The notes beneath the pieces were generated by a model. That model was given only the letters and a program-made list of their open reading frames with translations, was not told the origin of the DNA and did no database searches. Below are positions 25,795 through 33,727 of a stretch of DNA of 64,000 nt, one piece after another. This stretch comes from Cohnella hashimotonis. Lineage in GTDB: Bacteria; Bacillota; Bacilli; Paenibacillales; Paenibacillaceae. The stretch is from NCBI RefSeq assembly GCF_030014955.1, contig NZ_JAGRPV010000001.1, forward strand, positions 8,395,501 to 8,459,500, read 5' to 3'. Positions within the stretch are counted from its first letter, which is position 1. Every line of letters starts with the position of its first letter. Position numbers and translations under genes: made by a program.

Positions 25795-26757
25795 ATGAAA
25801 ACCGTACAAGCCGAGCCGGAAGTCGCAAGCGAAATCGCGAACGTATTCGCGGAAGCCGCGGCGGGAGCGGAAGCCTACCCGGAGCCGCTAAGCACCGCTA
25901 TTCGCGGGCTCGTCATGCGGGCCGACCCGACGGGTCGGGACCGCAAATCCAATTATATCGCTTTTTTGTTGCCGTCCTGGATCGGTATGCGGACAGGCGC
26001 CGATCCCGCGCTGTGCCGAGATCTGGCCGTAGGGAACGTTTATGCGATGCTGCACTTTTTTCTGCTCGACGATATGATGGACGGCAGCGACGCCGGCATG
26101 GAGAGCAAGCGCGCCCTGGCTGTCGGCCAACTGCTGCATGCGCTTTTCATGGAGCGTTACGGCCGCTACTACCCGCCTGAATCCCTCCTATGGACCTACT
26201 ACCGGACTTATCTGGCCGAATGGGCAACCGCCGTCTCCGGCGAAGGCTTGCGGCGCGCGGATCCGCGCAATCCCCGCGCGCTCGCGCGCAAGTCGGCGCC
26301 GGTGAAGCTTGGCGCCGTCGCCATATTGCTCGCAGCGGGACTTCCGGAGCAGATCGCCGACATGGAGGAAGCCGTAGAACTGGCCCTCGCGTCCCTTCAG
26401 CTCGCGGACGATTGGGCCGACTGGCGGGAGGATCTGCCGGCGGAGGAGCGGAGCAATGCCTTTCTGACGCTGGTCAGGCGCGAGAGCCTGGCCTTGCCGG
26501 AGGATCAGCCCCTGCAGGAACGGCTGGTATTGCAGGCGATCTACCGCAAAGGAGCGCTGGAGCAGCTGGCCTCCATCGTGCTCGGACATGGCGAGCGGCT
26601 GTCGGGGCTGTCAGATGCCGCGCCGGGACTGATCAGATTCCAGCAGGAGATCGTGGCCGGGATTTTGAACGACGTTCAAGCGACCCGGGACACGACGGAT
26701 AAATTGGCTGGAGGTGGCGGTTTTTCATATTTTTTATCAAAAATGCAAGATTTATAG
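25795..26757 (+). CDS. class I isoprenoid synthase-fold protein, ComQ-like
   Basis: A 320-residue all-helical protein of the isoprenoid (polyprenyl/terpene) synthase superfamily. Both aspartate-rich diphosphate/Mg motifs are present: D92-D93-x-x-D96 (LLDDMMDG) and D205-D206-x-x-D209 (LADDWADW). The start ATG 25795 follows GGAGG at 8-base spacing. The length and sequence do not suggest a housekeeping farnesyl or heptaprenyl synthase. A peptide gene ending in Trp follows 71 bp downstream on the same strand, the same layout as comQ-comX, where a ComQ of this fold transfers a prenyl group to a tryptophan of the ComX precursor. Prenyl transfer to the adjacent peptide is therefore my preferred reading; a small terpene synthase is the alternative. 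Confidence 0.78.
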   Translation: MKTVQAEPEVASEIANVFAEAAAGAEAYPEPLSTAIRGLVMRADPTGRDRKSNYIAFLLPSWIGMRTGADPALCRDLAVGNVYAMLHFFLLDDMMDGSDAGMESKRALAVGQLLHALFMERYGRYYPPESLLWTYYRTYLAEWATAVSGEGLRRADPRNPRALARKSAPVKLGAVAILLAAGLPEQIADMEEAVELALASLQLADDWADWREDLPAEERSNAFLTLVRRESLALPEDQPLQERLVLQAIYRKGALEQLASIVLGHGERLSGLSDAAPGLIRFQQEIVAGILNDVQATRDTTDKLAGGGGFSYFLSKMQDL

Positions 26758-26828
26758 GGACGAAACGCCTAAACGTATGGTAGGATATGGGTGGATATGC
26801 CCAAACATACGAAAAGGTTGTGAATCGA

Positions 26829-27065
26829 ATGTCCCTCGAATCGCTTAAAGTCCAGGTCATCAAAAAAGCATGGGAAGATCCGGCATTCAAGCAACAGCTG
26901 CTGGCAGACCCCAAGGCTGCGGTCAAAGACGCGTTCGGCGTAGAGCTCCCGCAAGAGATTCAAGTAACGACCGTAGAAGAGACCGCTTCGCACTACTATC
27001 TGGTCATCCCGCCGAATCCCGAAGACATCGCGGGCGGCAATTCAAACGTCGAAGTTGTTTGGTAA
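26829..27065 (+). CDS. NHLP-leader peptide precursor with C-terminal tryptophan
   Basis: A 78-residue precursor. Residues 1-64 match the nitrile-hydratase-like leader (NHLP) type: a helical start (VIKKAWEDPAFKQQLLADP, residues 10-28), an FGVELP turn at 36-41 and YLVIPPNP at 57-64. A Gly-Gly pair (69-70) precedes the short tail NSNVEVVW, ending in W78. Usual NHLP precursors have a longer core after GG; here the putative core is eight residues with its only Trp at the extreme end, as in ComX pheromones. It follows the isoprenoid-synthase gene. Its last 24 bases overlap the 3' end of the convergent kinase gene. An upstream in-frame ATG (26787) would add 14 residues but has a poor RBS. Confidence 0.85.
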   Translation: MSLESLKVQVIKKAWEDPAFKQQLLADPKAAVKDAFGVELPQEIQVTTVEETASHYYLVIPPNPEDIAGGNSNVEVVW

Positions 27066-28988
27066 GACGCCTGCTGCAGCGACCGCAGCCTCTTCGCGGG
27101 CTGCATCGCTGGCAATCGGGAGCCGAATTAACACTTCGGTTCCCTGCCCCTTGCGGCTTTTAAAATCGATCGTACCTTTCATCACCTCGATGATGCGGAA
27201 GGTGACCATCGTCCCGAGACCGGTACCTTTGGACTTGGTCGAGAAATAAGGCACGCCGAGCTTGGCGATCTGCGCTTCGTCCATTCCTTCCCCGTTATCC
27301 TTGATCCATATGACCGCCTCGCCGTCTTCCTCATAAGCGTTGATCTCGATATAACCGTCTTCCTTGAATGCTTCGATGCTGTTCTTTAATAGATTGATCA
27401 GCGCCTGCTTGAACTTGGACGAGCTGCCGATTACGGTCAGCCCGGGATCCGCGTTGATGTGCAGCCTGCCGCCGTACATCGCCGCATGCGGCGCGATAAT
27501 GACTTCGAGCTGCGCCAGCTCTTCCGCGAGGTTCAACGGCGAGACCGTCTCCAGCTCCGGCTTCGCGAAGGTCAAAAAGTCCGTGATGATGCCGGATGCG
27601 CGGTCCAGCTCGCTCACCGCGATGTTAAAATGCTTTTTGCTCTCGTTGTCTCCCCGCCCCGCCAGCAGCTGCAGGAACCCGCGCGTGACCTGCAGCGGAT
27701 TGCGGACCTCGTGCGCCACGGATGCGGCGAGATCGCTGATGATTTTCAGCTTCTCCGTTCGCTCGAGCCGATGATTGAACAGCTCCAGACGTTTGGAATA
27801 GGAAAGCAGCATTCGGTAATCTGCGGATATGCGCCTTGCGAGGATAATGACGAGCCCCACGATCAGCAGGACGACCCCGATTTTCCACAGAAAAAGGATG
27901 TAGCTTTTCCCGCTCGCGTAATAGAGAACCAAATCCGTGGCGCCCGAGAGCGCGAGCAAGAAGAGGCACGCGGACAAGATAATGGCGTCCGTGTTCTTGC
28001 GCATGGCATGAACGACGGACAGCACGGCGATAATAATCAGCTGCACAAGGATCAACGACCCGAGGATCGGGTTCGTGAGCAGATAGTACAGATCGTAATA
28101 TCGCTCGCTCGTCGCCTTATATACAATAAAAGCCAGAAAACAAAAAGCGGAAAAGCCGGCCTGCCACTTGCGAAATCTCGTAAAGAAGCGGAATCGGCCG
28201 CCCAGCACTTCGTCCACGTAATAACTGAGCGCGGGAAAGAGCACGAACATCGACAAATCGAATAGTGATAAGAAGAGATTGGCATACGATTTGTAATAGA
28301 TATACAGCATCGGCGAATAGACCGATATCAGCGTGCCGATCGTCAGCGCGATGAGGCAGAGCGAGATCCAGGAACTTCGCTGCCGGCGGTTCAGGTAGCT
28401 GGAGCAGATGAGCATGATCAGCGCCAGAAACGAGATCGAGCCGCCGAGCAGCAGGTCCGGCAGTTCTCTGCGGACGTAGCTCTCCTCAAGCGGAGCGAAC
28501 TCGCCGATGCGGGCGCTCGTAATGAACCCCGCGCGCGTCCCCGTCGTAAGAATCCGAACGTCGATGGTGGACGACCGATCGTAGGCGCCGAGGGGCAGGA
28601 GCAGCCGGTTCAAGTGAAAGTCGAAGCTGCGCTTCGATTCAAAGAGCAGGGTCCCCTCTCGGAAGGCGGCCAGCTCGAGTCCGTACAATCGCCTTACCAG
28701 CAAGCCTGGCCGCTGCCATTCGCTCGTCGGAGGCACCTGCAGACGGATCCATGCGCCCTGGATCCCTTCCGGCAAATCGAGCAGGGGCGCGCCCGCCTCC
28801 GCTTCGACCCATTGCCCGCCTGCCGGGGGCGTGACGCCGGGCTGCTCGCCATCCGGAATCCACATGATCTGCCAATGGTCGATTTTCGCTTCCGGCGCCG
28901 CCGCCCAGCTCGTATTCGGCCCTATAATGAACAACGCGGCGATGACGACCGCGCACGCCAACGCTGCGATTAAGCGAACCGCTTTCAT
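27042..28988 (-). CDS. seven-TM sensor histidine kinase
   Basis: A 648-residue membrane kinase. The start is chosen at 28988 (MKAVRLIAALACAVV) because a signal peptide begins there; GGGGTG lies 5 bases upstream. Order: signal peptide (1-30), extracellular beta-rich domain (about 35-170, 7TMR-DISM-like), seven TM helices (about 180-385), HisKA with phospho-acceptor H426 (SVAHEVRNPLQVTRGF), and HATPase_c (LLKNSIEAF, KDNGEGM, GTGLGTMV). The kinase core resembles sporulation-type kinases rather than the NarX-type core of ComP. Its stop lies inside the peptide gene (tail-to-tail overlap). No response regulator is adjacent. The CarH-like gene lies 146 bp upstream on the same strand. Confidence 0.88.
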   Translation of the reverse strand: MKAVRLIAALACAVVIAALFIIGPNTSWAAAPEAKIDHWQIMWIPDGEQPGVTPPAGGQWVEAEAGAPLLDLPEGIQGAWIRLQVPPTSEWQRPGLLVRRLYGLELAAFREGTLLFESKRSFDFHLNRLLLPLGAYDRSSTIDVRILTTGTRAGFITSARIGEFAPLEESYVRRELPDLLLGGSISFLALIMLICSSYLNRRQRSSWISLCLIALTIGTLISVYSPMLYIYYKSYANLFLSLFDLSMFVLFPALSYYVDEVLGGRFRFFTRFRKWQAGFSAFCFLAFIVYKATSERYYDLYYLLTNPILGSLILVQLIIIAVLSVVHAMRKNTDAIILSACLFLLALSGATDLVLYYASGKSYILFLWKIGVVLLIVGLVIILARRISADYRMLLSYSKRLELFNHRLERTEKLKIISDLAASVAHEVRNPLQVTRGFLQLLAGRGDNESKKHFNIAVSELDRASGIITDFLTFAKPELETVSPLNLAEELAQLEVIIAPHAAMYGGRLHINADPGLTVIGSSSKFKQALINLLKNSIEAFKEDGYIEINAYEEDGEAVIWIKDNGEGMDEAQIAKLGVPYFSTKSKGTGLGTMVTFRIIEVMKGTIDFKSRKGQGTEVLIRLPIASDAAREEAAVAAAGVLPNNFDV

Positions 28989-29134
28989 ATTGCACCCCAT
29001 TTTACCTGTCGCATCGATTTGGTAAGATCTGACGCGGGAAAAATTGCCTGTTATCAACTAAAATTCGACAGCATGAATCAAACTCCTGTAAGAAACGTCA
29101 ATTCATCGGGCAAAAGTTCAGGCGATAATGGGCC

Positions 29135-30079
29135 TTATTGCCTAGGGGTGAAAACGGCGAGACACCAGGCCTCCCAATCGATGCTGTCCTCGTAGCTGAC
29201 GCGCTCCCACTGCGTTCTTTTGGCGTTTCGCGGACCGAAGCCGATGCCGCCCAGCAGGACGCGAAGCCCGGGATAGCGGTCGATCGTCTGACTCAGCCAT
29301 ACGGAAAGCGATTCGATATGAAGCGGATCGGTAACGGATATCGCCGCCGCCCGCACGTCCTTCAGCTCGATCAGCTGGCCTAGCCCTTCATAAGGCGTAT
29401 GGGGGCCAAGATAAATCACGTCGATGCCCCTTTTTCGCAGAAAAAGACTGAACAGGAGCAAGCCGAGATGATGGTGCTCGCCCGGCGGACAGAAGGCGAC
29501 TGCGCTGGGCATGCTCGGATCGACGGGCAGCGAACGGAAGATCTGCATGAACCGCTGCAAAATGAGCTGCGAGGCAAAATGCTCCTGGGCAACGGCGATT
29601 TTTCCCGCTTCCCAATCGGTGCCGATGCGGACGAGAAGCGGAGCGAGGAGCTCGTGGAACGTTTTTTCGTAGCCGTAAAGCGACAGCGCGAGATCGATGG
29701 CTTGATGGGACTCTTCCGTATTGAAAGCAATGAGTGCCGGATAAAGGCGATCTGCGATGTGCAAGTCGATCCGGGACTGTCGCGGTGATGCTGGCGGCGG
29801 CAGGAATGGGAGCGGCGCGGCCTCCGCTTCGGAGCCGTCCGTACGCAGCGGCCGGTCTTGCCTCAACTGCTGCGCGATCTCTCCGATCTTCATTCCCTGA
29901 TCTTCCATCCGCCGCTTGACCCATCTGAGCGTAGCAACGTCGGCTTCGCTGTATAGGCGGTGTCCCCCGGCGCTGCGAAGCGGATCGACGATGCGGTGGC
30001 GGGCTTCCCAGGCGCGAAGGGTGACGCCGGGAATCCCGAGCATATCGGCCACTTTCTGAATGCTGTACACGTGGCGCAC
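29135..30079 (-). CDS. MerR-type B12-dependent photoreceptor regulator (CarH-like)
   Basis: A 314-residue transcription regulator. Residues 1-72 form a MerR winged helix (YSIQKVADMLGIPGVTLRAWE, HRLYSEADVATLRWV). A helical bundle (about 105-185) carries W156-x9-E166-H167, and a Rossmann B12-binding domain (190-314) carries E201-x-H203-x2-G206 (PPGEHHHLG) and LGGIGFGP. W-x9-EH plus ExHxxG is the signature of CarH, which binds adenosylcobalamin, represses in the dark as a tetramer and falls apart in light. No carotenoid gene is nearby; its neighbours are a histidine kinase on the same strand and a divergent PAS-chemoreceptor gene, so these, and perhaps the peptide locus, are likely targets. Confidence 0.88.
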   Translation of the reverse strand: MRHVYSIQKVADMLGIPGVTLRAWEARHRIVDPLRSAGGHRLYSEADVATLRWVKRRMEDQGMKIGEIAQQLRQDRPLRTDGSEAEAAPLPFLPPPASPRQSRIDLHIADRLYPALIAFNTEESHQAIDLALSLYGYEKTFHELLAPLLVRIGTDWEAGKIAVAQEHFASQLILQRFMQIFRSLPVDPSMPSAVAFCPPGEHHHLGLLLFSLFLRKRGIDVIYLGPHTPYEGLGQLIELKDVRAAAISVTDPLHIESLSVWLSQTIDRYPGLRVLLGGIGFGPRNAKRTQWERVSYEDSIDWEAWCLAVFTPRQ

Positions 30080-30092
30080 CTCCGCCTAAATT

Positions 30093-30233
30093 TATACATA
30101 ATTGATACAAAACTTCTTCATTATAGCTTTTAGAATGCGTTTTGGCGTGCGAAATACCAAATTTCATTGCTTGTATTGTATAGGTTGTGTACAATTAAAA
30201 TCAAATAAATGTCAATAATATCTATACATAATA
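30093..30233. promoter_or_regulatory. AT-rich divergent control region with repeated TATACAT/TTGTATA elements
   Basis: The 191-bp gap between the CarH-like gene and the PAS-chemoreceptor gene is much more AT-rich than its surroundings. It contains TATACATAATTGATACA (30093-30109), ATTGTATAGG with TGTGTACAATT (about 30175-30196) and CTATACATAATA (30222-30233). The repeated TATACA/TGTATA halves are good candidates for MerR-family operator sites in both divergent promoters; exact -10/-35 elements are ambiguous. Confidence 0.45.
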
Positions 30234-30270
30234 TATCAAATAACCGCGAAAAAAGGATGGTAAAGACCTC

Positions 30271-31191
30271 ATGGACGAGCGGGGGCAATACGAGGACAAT
30301 ACGCAGGTGCTGGATGCGGGAGCCGTGTTGGGAGCGATGGAGCGCTCCCTGGCGATGATCGAGTTCGATATGGAAGGCGTCACGCTGTGGGCCAATCGCA
30401 AGTTTGCGGACGCCCTGGGCTATAACCAGGCGGAAATGCGCGGTTTGCCCCACCGGCGGTTTTGCACGCCCTCGTTTGCGGCTAGCGACGCTTACCGGGA
30501 GCTGTGGACCAACCTTCGGAGCGGCAAGGCGTTTCAGGAAAAAATTCAACGGGTCGCCAAGGACGGACGCCTTCTCTGGCTCGAAGCGACTTATATGCCG
30601 GTGCGGGGGGCGGACGGGACATACGATGCCGTGATCAAGATCGCGACCGACATTACGTCCCGGGAGCAAGCGGCGATCCAGCATACCGAGGAGCTGAAGC
30701 GCACGGCCCAGGAGCTGTCGAACCGGGCGGGCGAAGGCATATCGAGAAGCGGAGAGATCGAAGCCGCGATCGAAAAGCTGCGTGCGGATTCGCTGGAGAA
30801 TTTCGACCGGCTGCAGCGGCTGGAACGGCAGACCGCCGCCATAAGGGGCATCGTGCGGGTCATCCGGGAGGTGGCGTCGCAGACGCAGCTGCTCTCTTTG
30901 AACGCCGCGATCGAGGCGGCCCACGCGGGAGAGTTCGGACGCGGATTCGAGATCGTCGCTTCGGAGGTGCGCAAGCTCGCGGGTGAGGTGCAGGAAGCCG
31001 CCAAAAAAGCGAATGCAGAGGTGGAGGAGGTCGTCTCCCGGATGGCGGAGATCGGCAGCGGGACGAAACGATCGCAGTCTTCGGTGGAGGAGAGTCAGCG
31101 CAGGCTTCAGGACGCCATCGTCGCTTTCCGGAAGATCGAGGACGCGGCGTACCGGCTGGAGGAGCAGGCGAAGACGCTGGATCGCGCTTAA
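30271..31191 (+). CDS. soluble PAS-domain methyl-accepting chemotaxis-type protein
   Basis: A 306-residue cytoplasmic receptor-like protein. The N-terminal PAS/PAC domain (about 20-130: [20 protein letters not shown], then [12 protein letters not shown]) is followed by a helical signalling domain with the conserved tip of chemoreceptors ([34 protein letters not shown]). There is no TM helix or HAMP domain, and the signalling helices are much shorter than in standard receptors. Related short proteins feed signals into chemotaxis or other phosphorelays. It is divergent from the CarH-like gene and precedes the HD-GYP gene by 118 bp. Confidence 0.87.
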   Translation: MDERGQYEDNTQVLDAGAVLGAMERSLAMIEFDMEGVTLWANRKFADALGYNQAEMRGLPHRRFCTPSFAASDAYRELWTNLRSGKAFQEKIQRVAKDGRLLWLEATYMPVRGADGTYDAVIKIATDITSREQAAIQHTEELKRTAQELSNRAGEGISRSGEIEAAIEKLRADSLENFDRLQRLERQTAAIRGIVRVIREVASQTQLLSLNAAIEAAHAGEFGRGFEIVASEVRKLAGEVQEAAKKANAEVEEVVSRMAEIGSGTKRSQSSVEESQRRLQDAIVAFRKIEDAAYRLEEQAKTLDRA

Positions 31192-31309
31192 GATGCGTCA
31201 ATGGTTCTACGCATCGCTAATTTCAAGTATTTCCATTTTGATCGTCGTGATTTAAGATGGAGAAAGACAGGTCCAATGTCCCATATCGGAGAAATGGAGT
31301 AAAAAGCCG

Positions 31310-32749
31310 ATGAACGCACGCTCTCTGCTTGGTCCGCTCGCCGCCTCGATTCTTCCTTATGTCGCGTTCGTCGTATTGAGCAGGAATCCCGGCTGGGACG
31401 GTCTATTCGTGATGCCCGGCGCGCACTTTTACATCGTCAGCTCCGTTGCGATGCTGGCGTTGATCGTGGCCGGCTTTGTCGCCGTGGCCGGCAGGCGCGT
31501 ACGCAATATCAAGGTCAGCTTCCTTGCGTTGTCCTTCGTCTCGTTAGCCGTGCTTTTCATGGTACACGGCTTGTCTACGCCTAATTTTCTTATAGGCGCC
31601 ACGCCTTTGCCGAAGATCAGCGCCCCGATCAGCGTTATTTTCGCCACCGTCTGGCTCTGGCTTTCCTCCTGGCGCTCCGACCACCCTATTATTCATTTTT
31701 TATCCTGCCGCGAACGGCTTCTTCTTCCGCTCTGGACCGTGCTGCTGGCGTTCGCCGGCTTAATCGTCCTGCTGCGTCCGGAGATTGTCGACTTTATCCG
31801 GCTCGACGTCCATCCATTGAACAGCTCGGCGACGCTGTTCGTCATCGCCGTCAATATCGTCACGGGATACCGGTATTACCGTTCCTACTTGTACTCGCGC
31901 TTCCCCCTTGAGCTGGCGATCGTCTACAGCACGGCTTGGCTCGTCGCGGCCCAGCTCATCATGACGCAAGGCACGGTATGGCGCAGCAGCTGGTGGCTGT
32001 ACCACTTCCTGCTCCTGGCGGCGATGGTCGTCGTGCTGTTCGGGCTGTACCGTCAGTATGCCTCCAGGCGTTCGCTCACAGGCGCGATCAAAGGGTTGTT
32101 CACGACGGATCCGGTCGAGCGTATCACGAATGCGCTTCAGCCGAGCGTCCGCGCGCTTATGCTGGCCACCGAGAGCAAGGACCCGTACACGGCGGGCCAC
32201 AACTTCCGCGTGACACTGTACGCGCTTAAGATTGCAGAGGAGCTGCAGCTGCGTCCGGAGCAGCTGCGCGCGCTCGTCGGCGGCACGATCGTGCACGACG
32301 TCGGCAAGATCGAGACGCCCGACGCGGTGCTGAACAAGCCGGGGCGGCTGACGCCCGAGGAGCGGGCGATCATCGAGGAACACCCGGTTCGGGGATACGA
32401 GATGTGCAGAAATCTCGGATTCATGGAGGAGGAGCTTGGCATCATCCGCTCGCACCACGAAAAGTGGAACGGCGAAGGCTATCCCGACCGCCTGGCGGGC
32501 GAAGAGATTCCCCGAATGGCGCGAATCGTAGCGGTCGCGGACGTGTACGATGCGCTGACGAGCAACCGCGCTTACCGGCCAGCGATGTCCCACGAGGATG
32601 CGATGGCGATCCTGAACGCCAGCAAGGGTACGCACTTCGAGCCTGCCTCCGTCGAAGCCTGGGAGCGGGCCTGCCAGGCCGAGCCCGAGATGATCCGGGA
32701 GGGCTCTGCGATGTGGGAACGGGGCTTCGGCAGATCGGCGCTCGCTTAA
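31310..32749 (+). CDS. membrane HD-GYP cyclic-di-GMP phosphodiesterase
   Basis: A 479-residue protein with about seven TM helices in the first 245 residues (an uncharacterised integral sensor) and a C-terminal HD-GYP domain. The metal-binding HD motif IVHDVGKIE, the HHEKWNGEGYP signature and ADVYDALTSNRAYRP are intact, so it should hydrolyse c-di-GMP, coupling an external or membrane signal to motility/biofilm control. It may share a transcript with the PAS-chemoreceptor gene; a terminator follows. Confidence 0.9.
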   Translation: MNARSLLGPLAASILPYVAFVVLSRNPGWDGLFVMPGAHFYIVSSVAMLALIVAGFVAVAGRRVRNIKVSFLALSFVSLAVLFMVHGLSTPNFLIGATPLPKISAPISVIFATVWLWLSSWRSDHPIIHFLSCRERLLLPLWTVLLAFAGLIVLLRPEIVDFIRLDVHPLNSSATLFVIAVNIVTGYRYYRSYLYSRFPLELAIVYSTAWLVAAQLIMTQGTVWRSSWWLYHFLLLAAMVVVLFGLYRQYASRRSLTGAIKGLFTTDPVERITNALQPSVRALMLATESKDPYTAGHNFRVTLYALKIAEELQLRPEQLRALVGGTIVHDVGKIETPDAVLNKPGRLTPEERAIIEEHPVRGYEMCRNLGFMEEELGIIRSHHEKWNGEGYPDRLAGEEIPRMARIVAVADVYDALTSNRAYRPAMSHEDAMAILNASKGTHFEPASVEAWERACQAEPEMIREGSAMWERGFGRSALA

Positions 32750-32778
32750 CCGCAACGCCGGTCATCCGGCGAATCGAG

Positions 32779-32824
32779 AACGGCGCCGCTCCCGGCTGGG
32801 ATGCGGCGCCGTTTGTTTATTTAG
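32779..32824 (+). terminator. terminator after HD-GYP gene
   Basis: The perfect 11-bp stem AACGGCGCCGC / GCGGCGCCGTT has a 13-base loop, followed by TGTTTATTTA. It stands between the HD-GYP stop and the convergent aldo-keto reductase stop and may serve both. Confidence 0.8.
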
Positions 32825-32847
32825 AAACCGGAAGTCGAGAAGATTGT

Positions 32848-33705
32848 TTAAAAATTGAAGTTGTCGGGATCTGGACCGACCCGCAAGCCGCGGTCCATCG
32901 CGGCGATCTGGCGATGATCCTCCTCCGTCAGCGAGAAGTCGAAGACATCGGCATTCTCCGCGATCCGGTGCGTTCGGGTCGACTTGGGAATGGTCGCCAC
33001 GCCAAGCTCGAGGTCCCAGCGGAGGATAACCTGGGCGACAGATCTGCCATGCCGCCGCGCGATTGCCGTCAGCGTCGGATCGTCGAGCAGTTCTCCTTGC
33101 ATAAGCGGGGACCACGCTTCTATTCGAATGCCGCGCTTGGCCGCATAAGCCCGCAGCTCAGGCTGCTGCAGCCGCGGATGCAGCTCGACCTGATCGACCA
33201 TGGGCGCAACGGTTGCGGCTTGCAGCAGGTCCTCTAGATGGTGAACGTGGAAGTTGCTTACGCCGATCGCCTTCACGCGCCCTTCCGCATACAGCTTTTC
33301 GAGCGCGCTCCAAGCCGCTTTGTATTTTCCCGCGACGGGCCAGTGGATGAGATAGAGATCGAGGTAATCAAGCCCCAGCTTGCGAAGGCTTGTCTCGTAA
33401 GCGGCGAGCGTCTCCTCGTATCCGAGGTCCGCGTTCCATACCTTCGATGTGACGAACAGCGATTCGCGGGCAAGTCCCGTCTCGGCGAGCGCCTCGCGAA
33501 TGCCGGTGCCGACGCTCATCTCATTGTCGTAGATTGCGGCCGTATCGATGCTGCGGTAACCCAAGCGAACGGCTTCCTTGACCGCGTTCGCCGCTTCGTC
33601 GCCCTCCGGCACTTTGAATACGCCGAGGCCGAGCCATGGCATACGGACGCCGTTGGCGAGCGGAAAGGCGCTTTGGAGATTGTGAAGCTCAGTATGCGTA
33701 GTCAT
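32848..33705 (-). CDS. aldo/keto reductase (AKR5-like)
   Basis: A 285-residue NADPH-dependent carbonyl reductase with the classic (beta/alpha)8 signatures. The catalytic tetrad is visible as D54 and Y59 (SIDTAAIYDNE), K88 (VTSKVW) and H121 (LIHWP); the cofactor motif IPKSTRTHRI lies near the C-terminus. Typical substrates are methylglyoxal, 2,5-diketo-gluconate and other aldehydes. It lies just downstream (22 bp) of the MFS exporter stop, but in the opposite order: its own start is adjacent to that stop on the same strand, so the two are probably an operon (MFS first). Confidence 0.92.
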   Translation of the reverse strand: MTTHTELHNLQSAFPLANGVRMPWLGLGVFKVPEGDEAANAVKEAVRLGYRSIDTAAIYDNEMSVGTGIREALAETGLARESLFVTSKVWNADLGYEETLAAYETSLRKLGLDYLDLYLIHWPVAGKYKAAWSALEKLYAEGRVKAIGVSNFHVHHLEDLLQAATVAPMVDQVELHPRLQQPELRAYAAKRGIRIEAWSPLMQGELLDDPTLTAIARRHGRSVAQVILRWDLELGVATIPKSTRTHRIAENADVFDFSLTEEDHRQIAAMDRGLRVGPDPDNFNF

Positions 33706-33727
33706 AATCGGAATGATCCCCCTTATT

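Noticed and set aside
27042..28988. Orthologue of ComP
   Set aside because: ComP has a NarX-type kinase core; this protein has an HEVRNPLQ core like sporulation kinases, and no ComA-type regulator follows. Only functional analogy is proposed.
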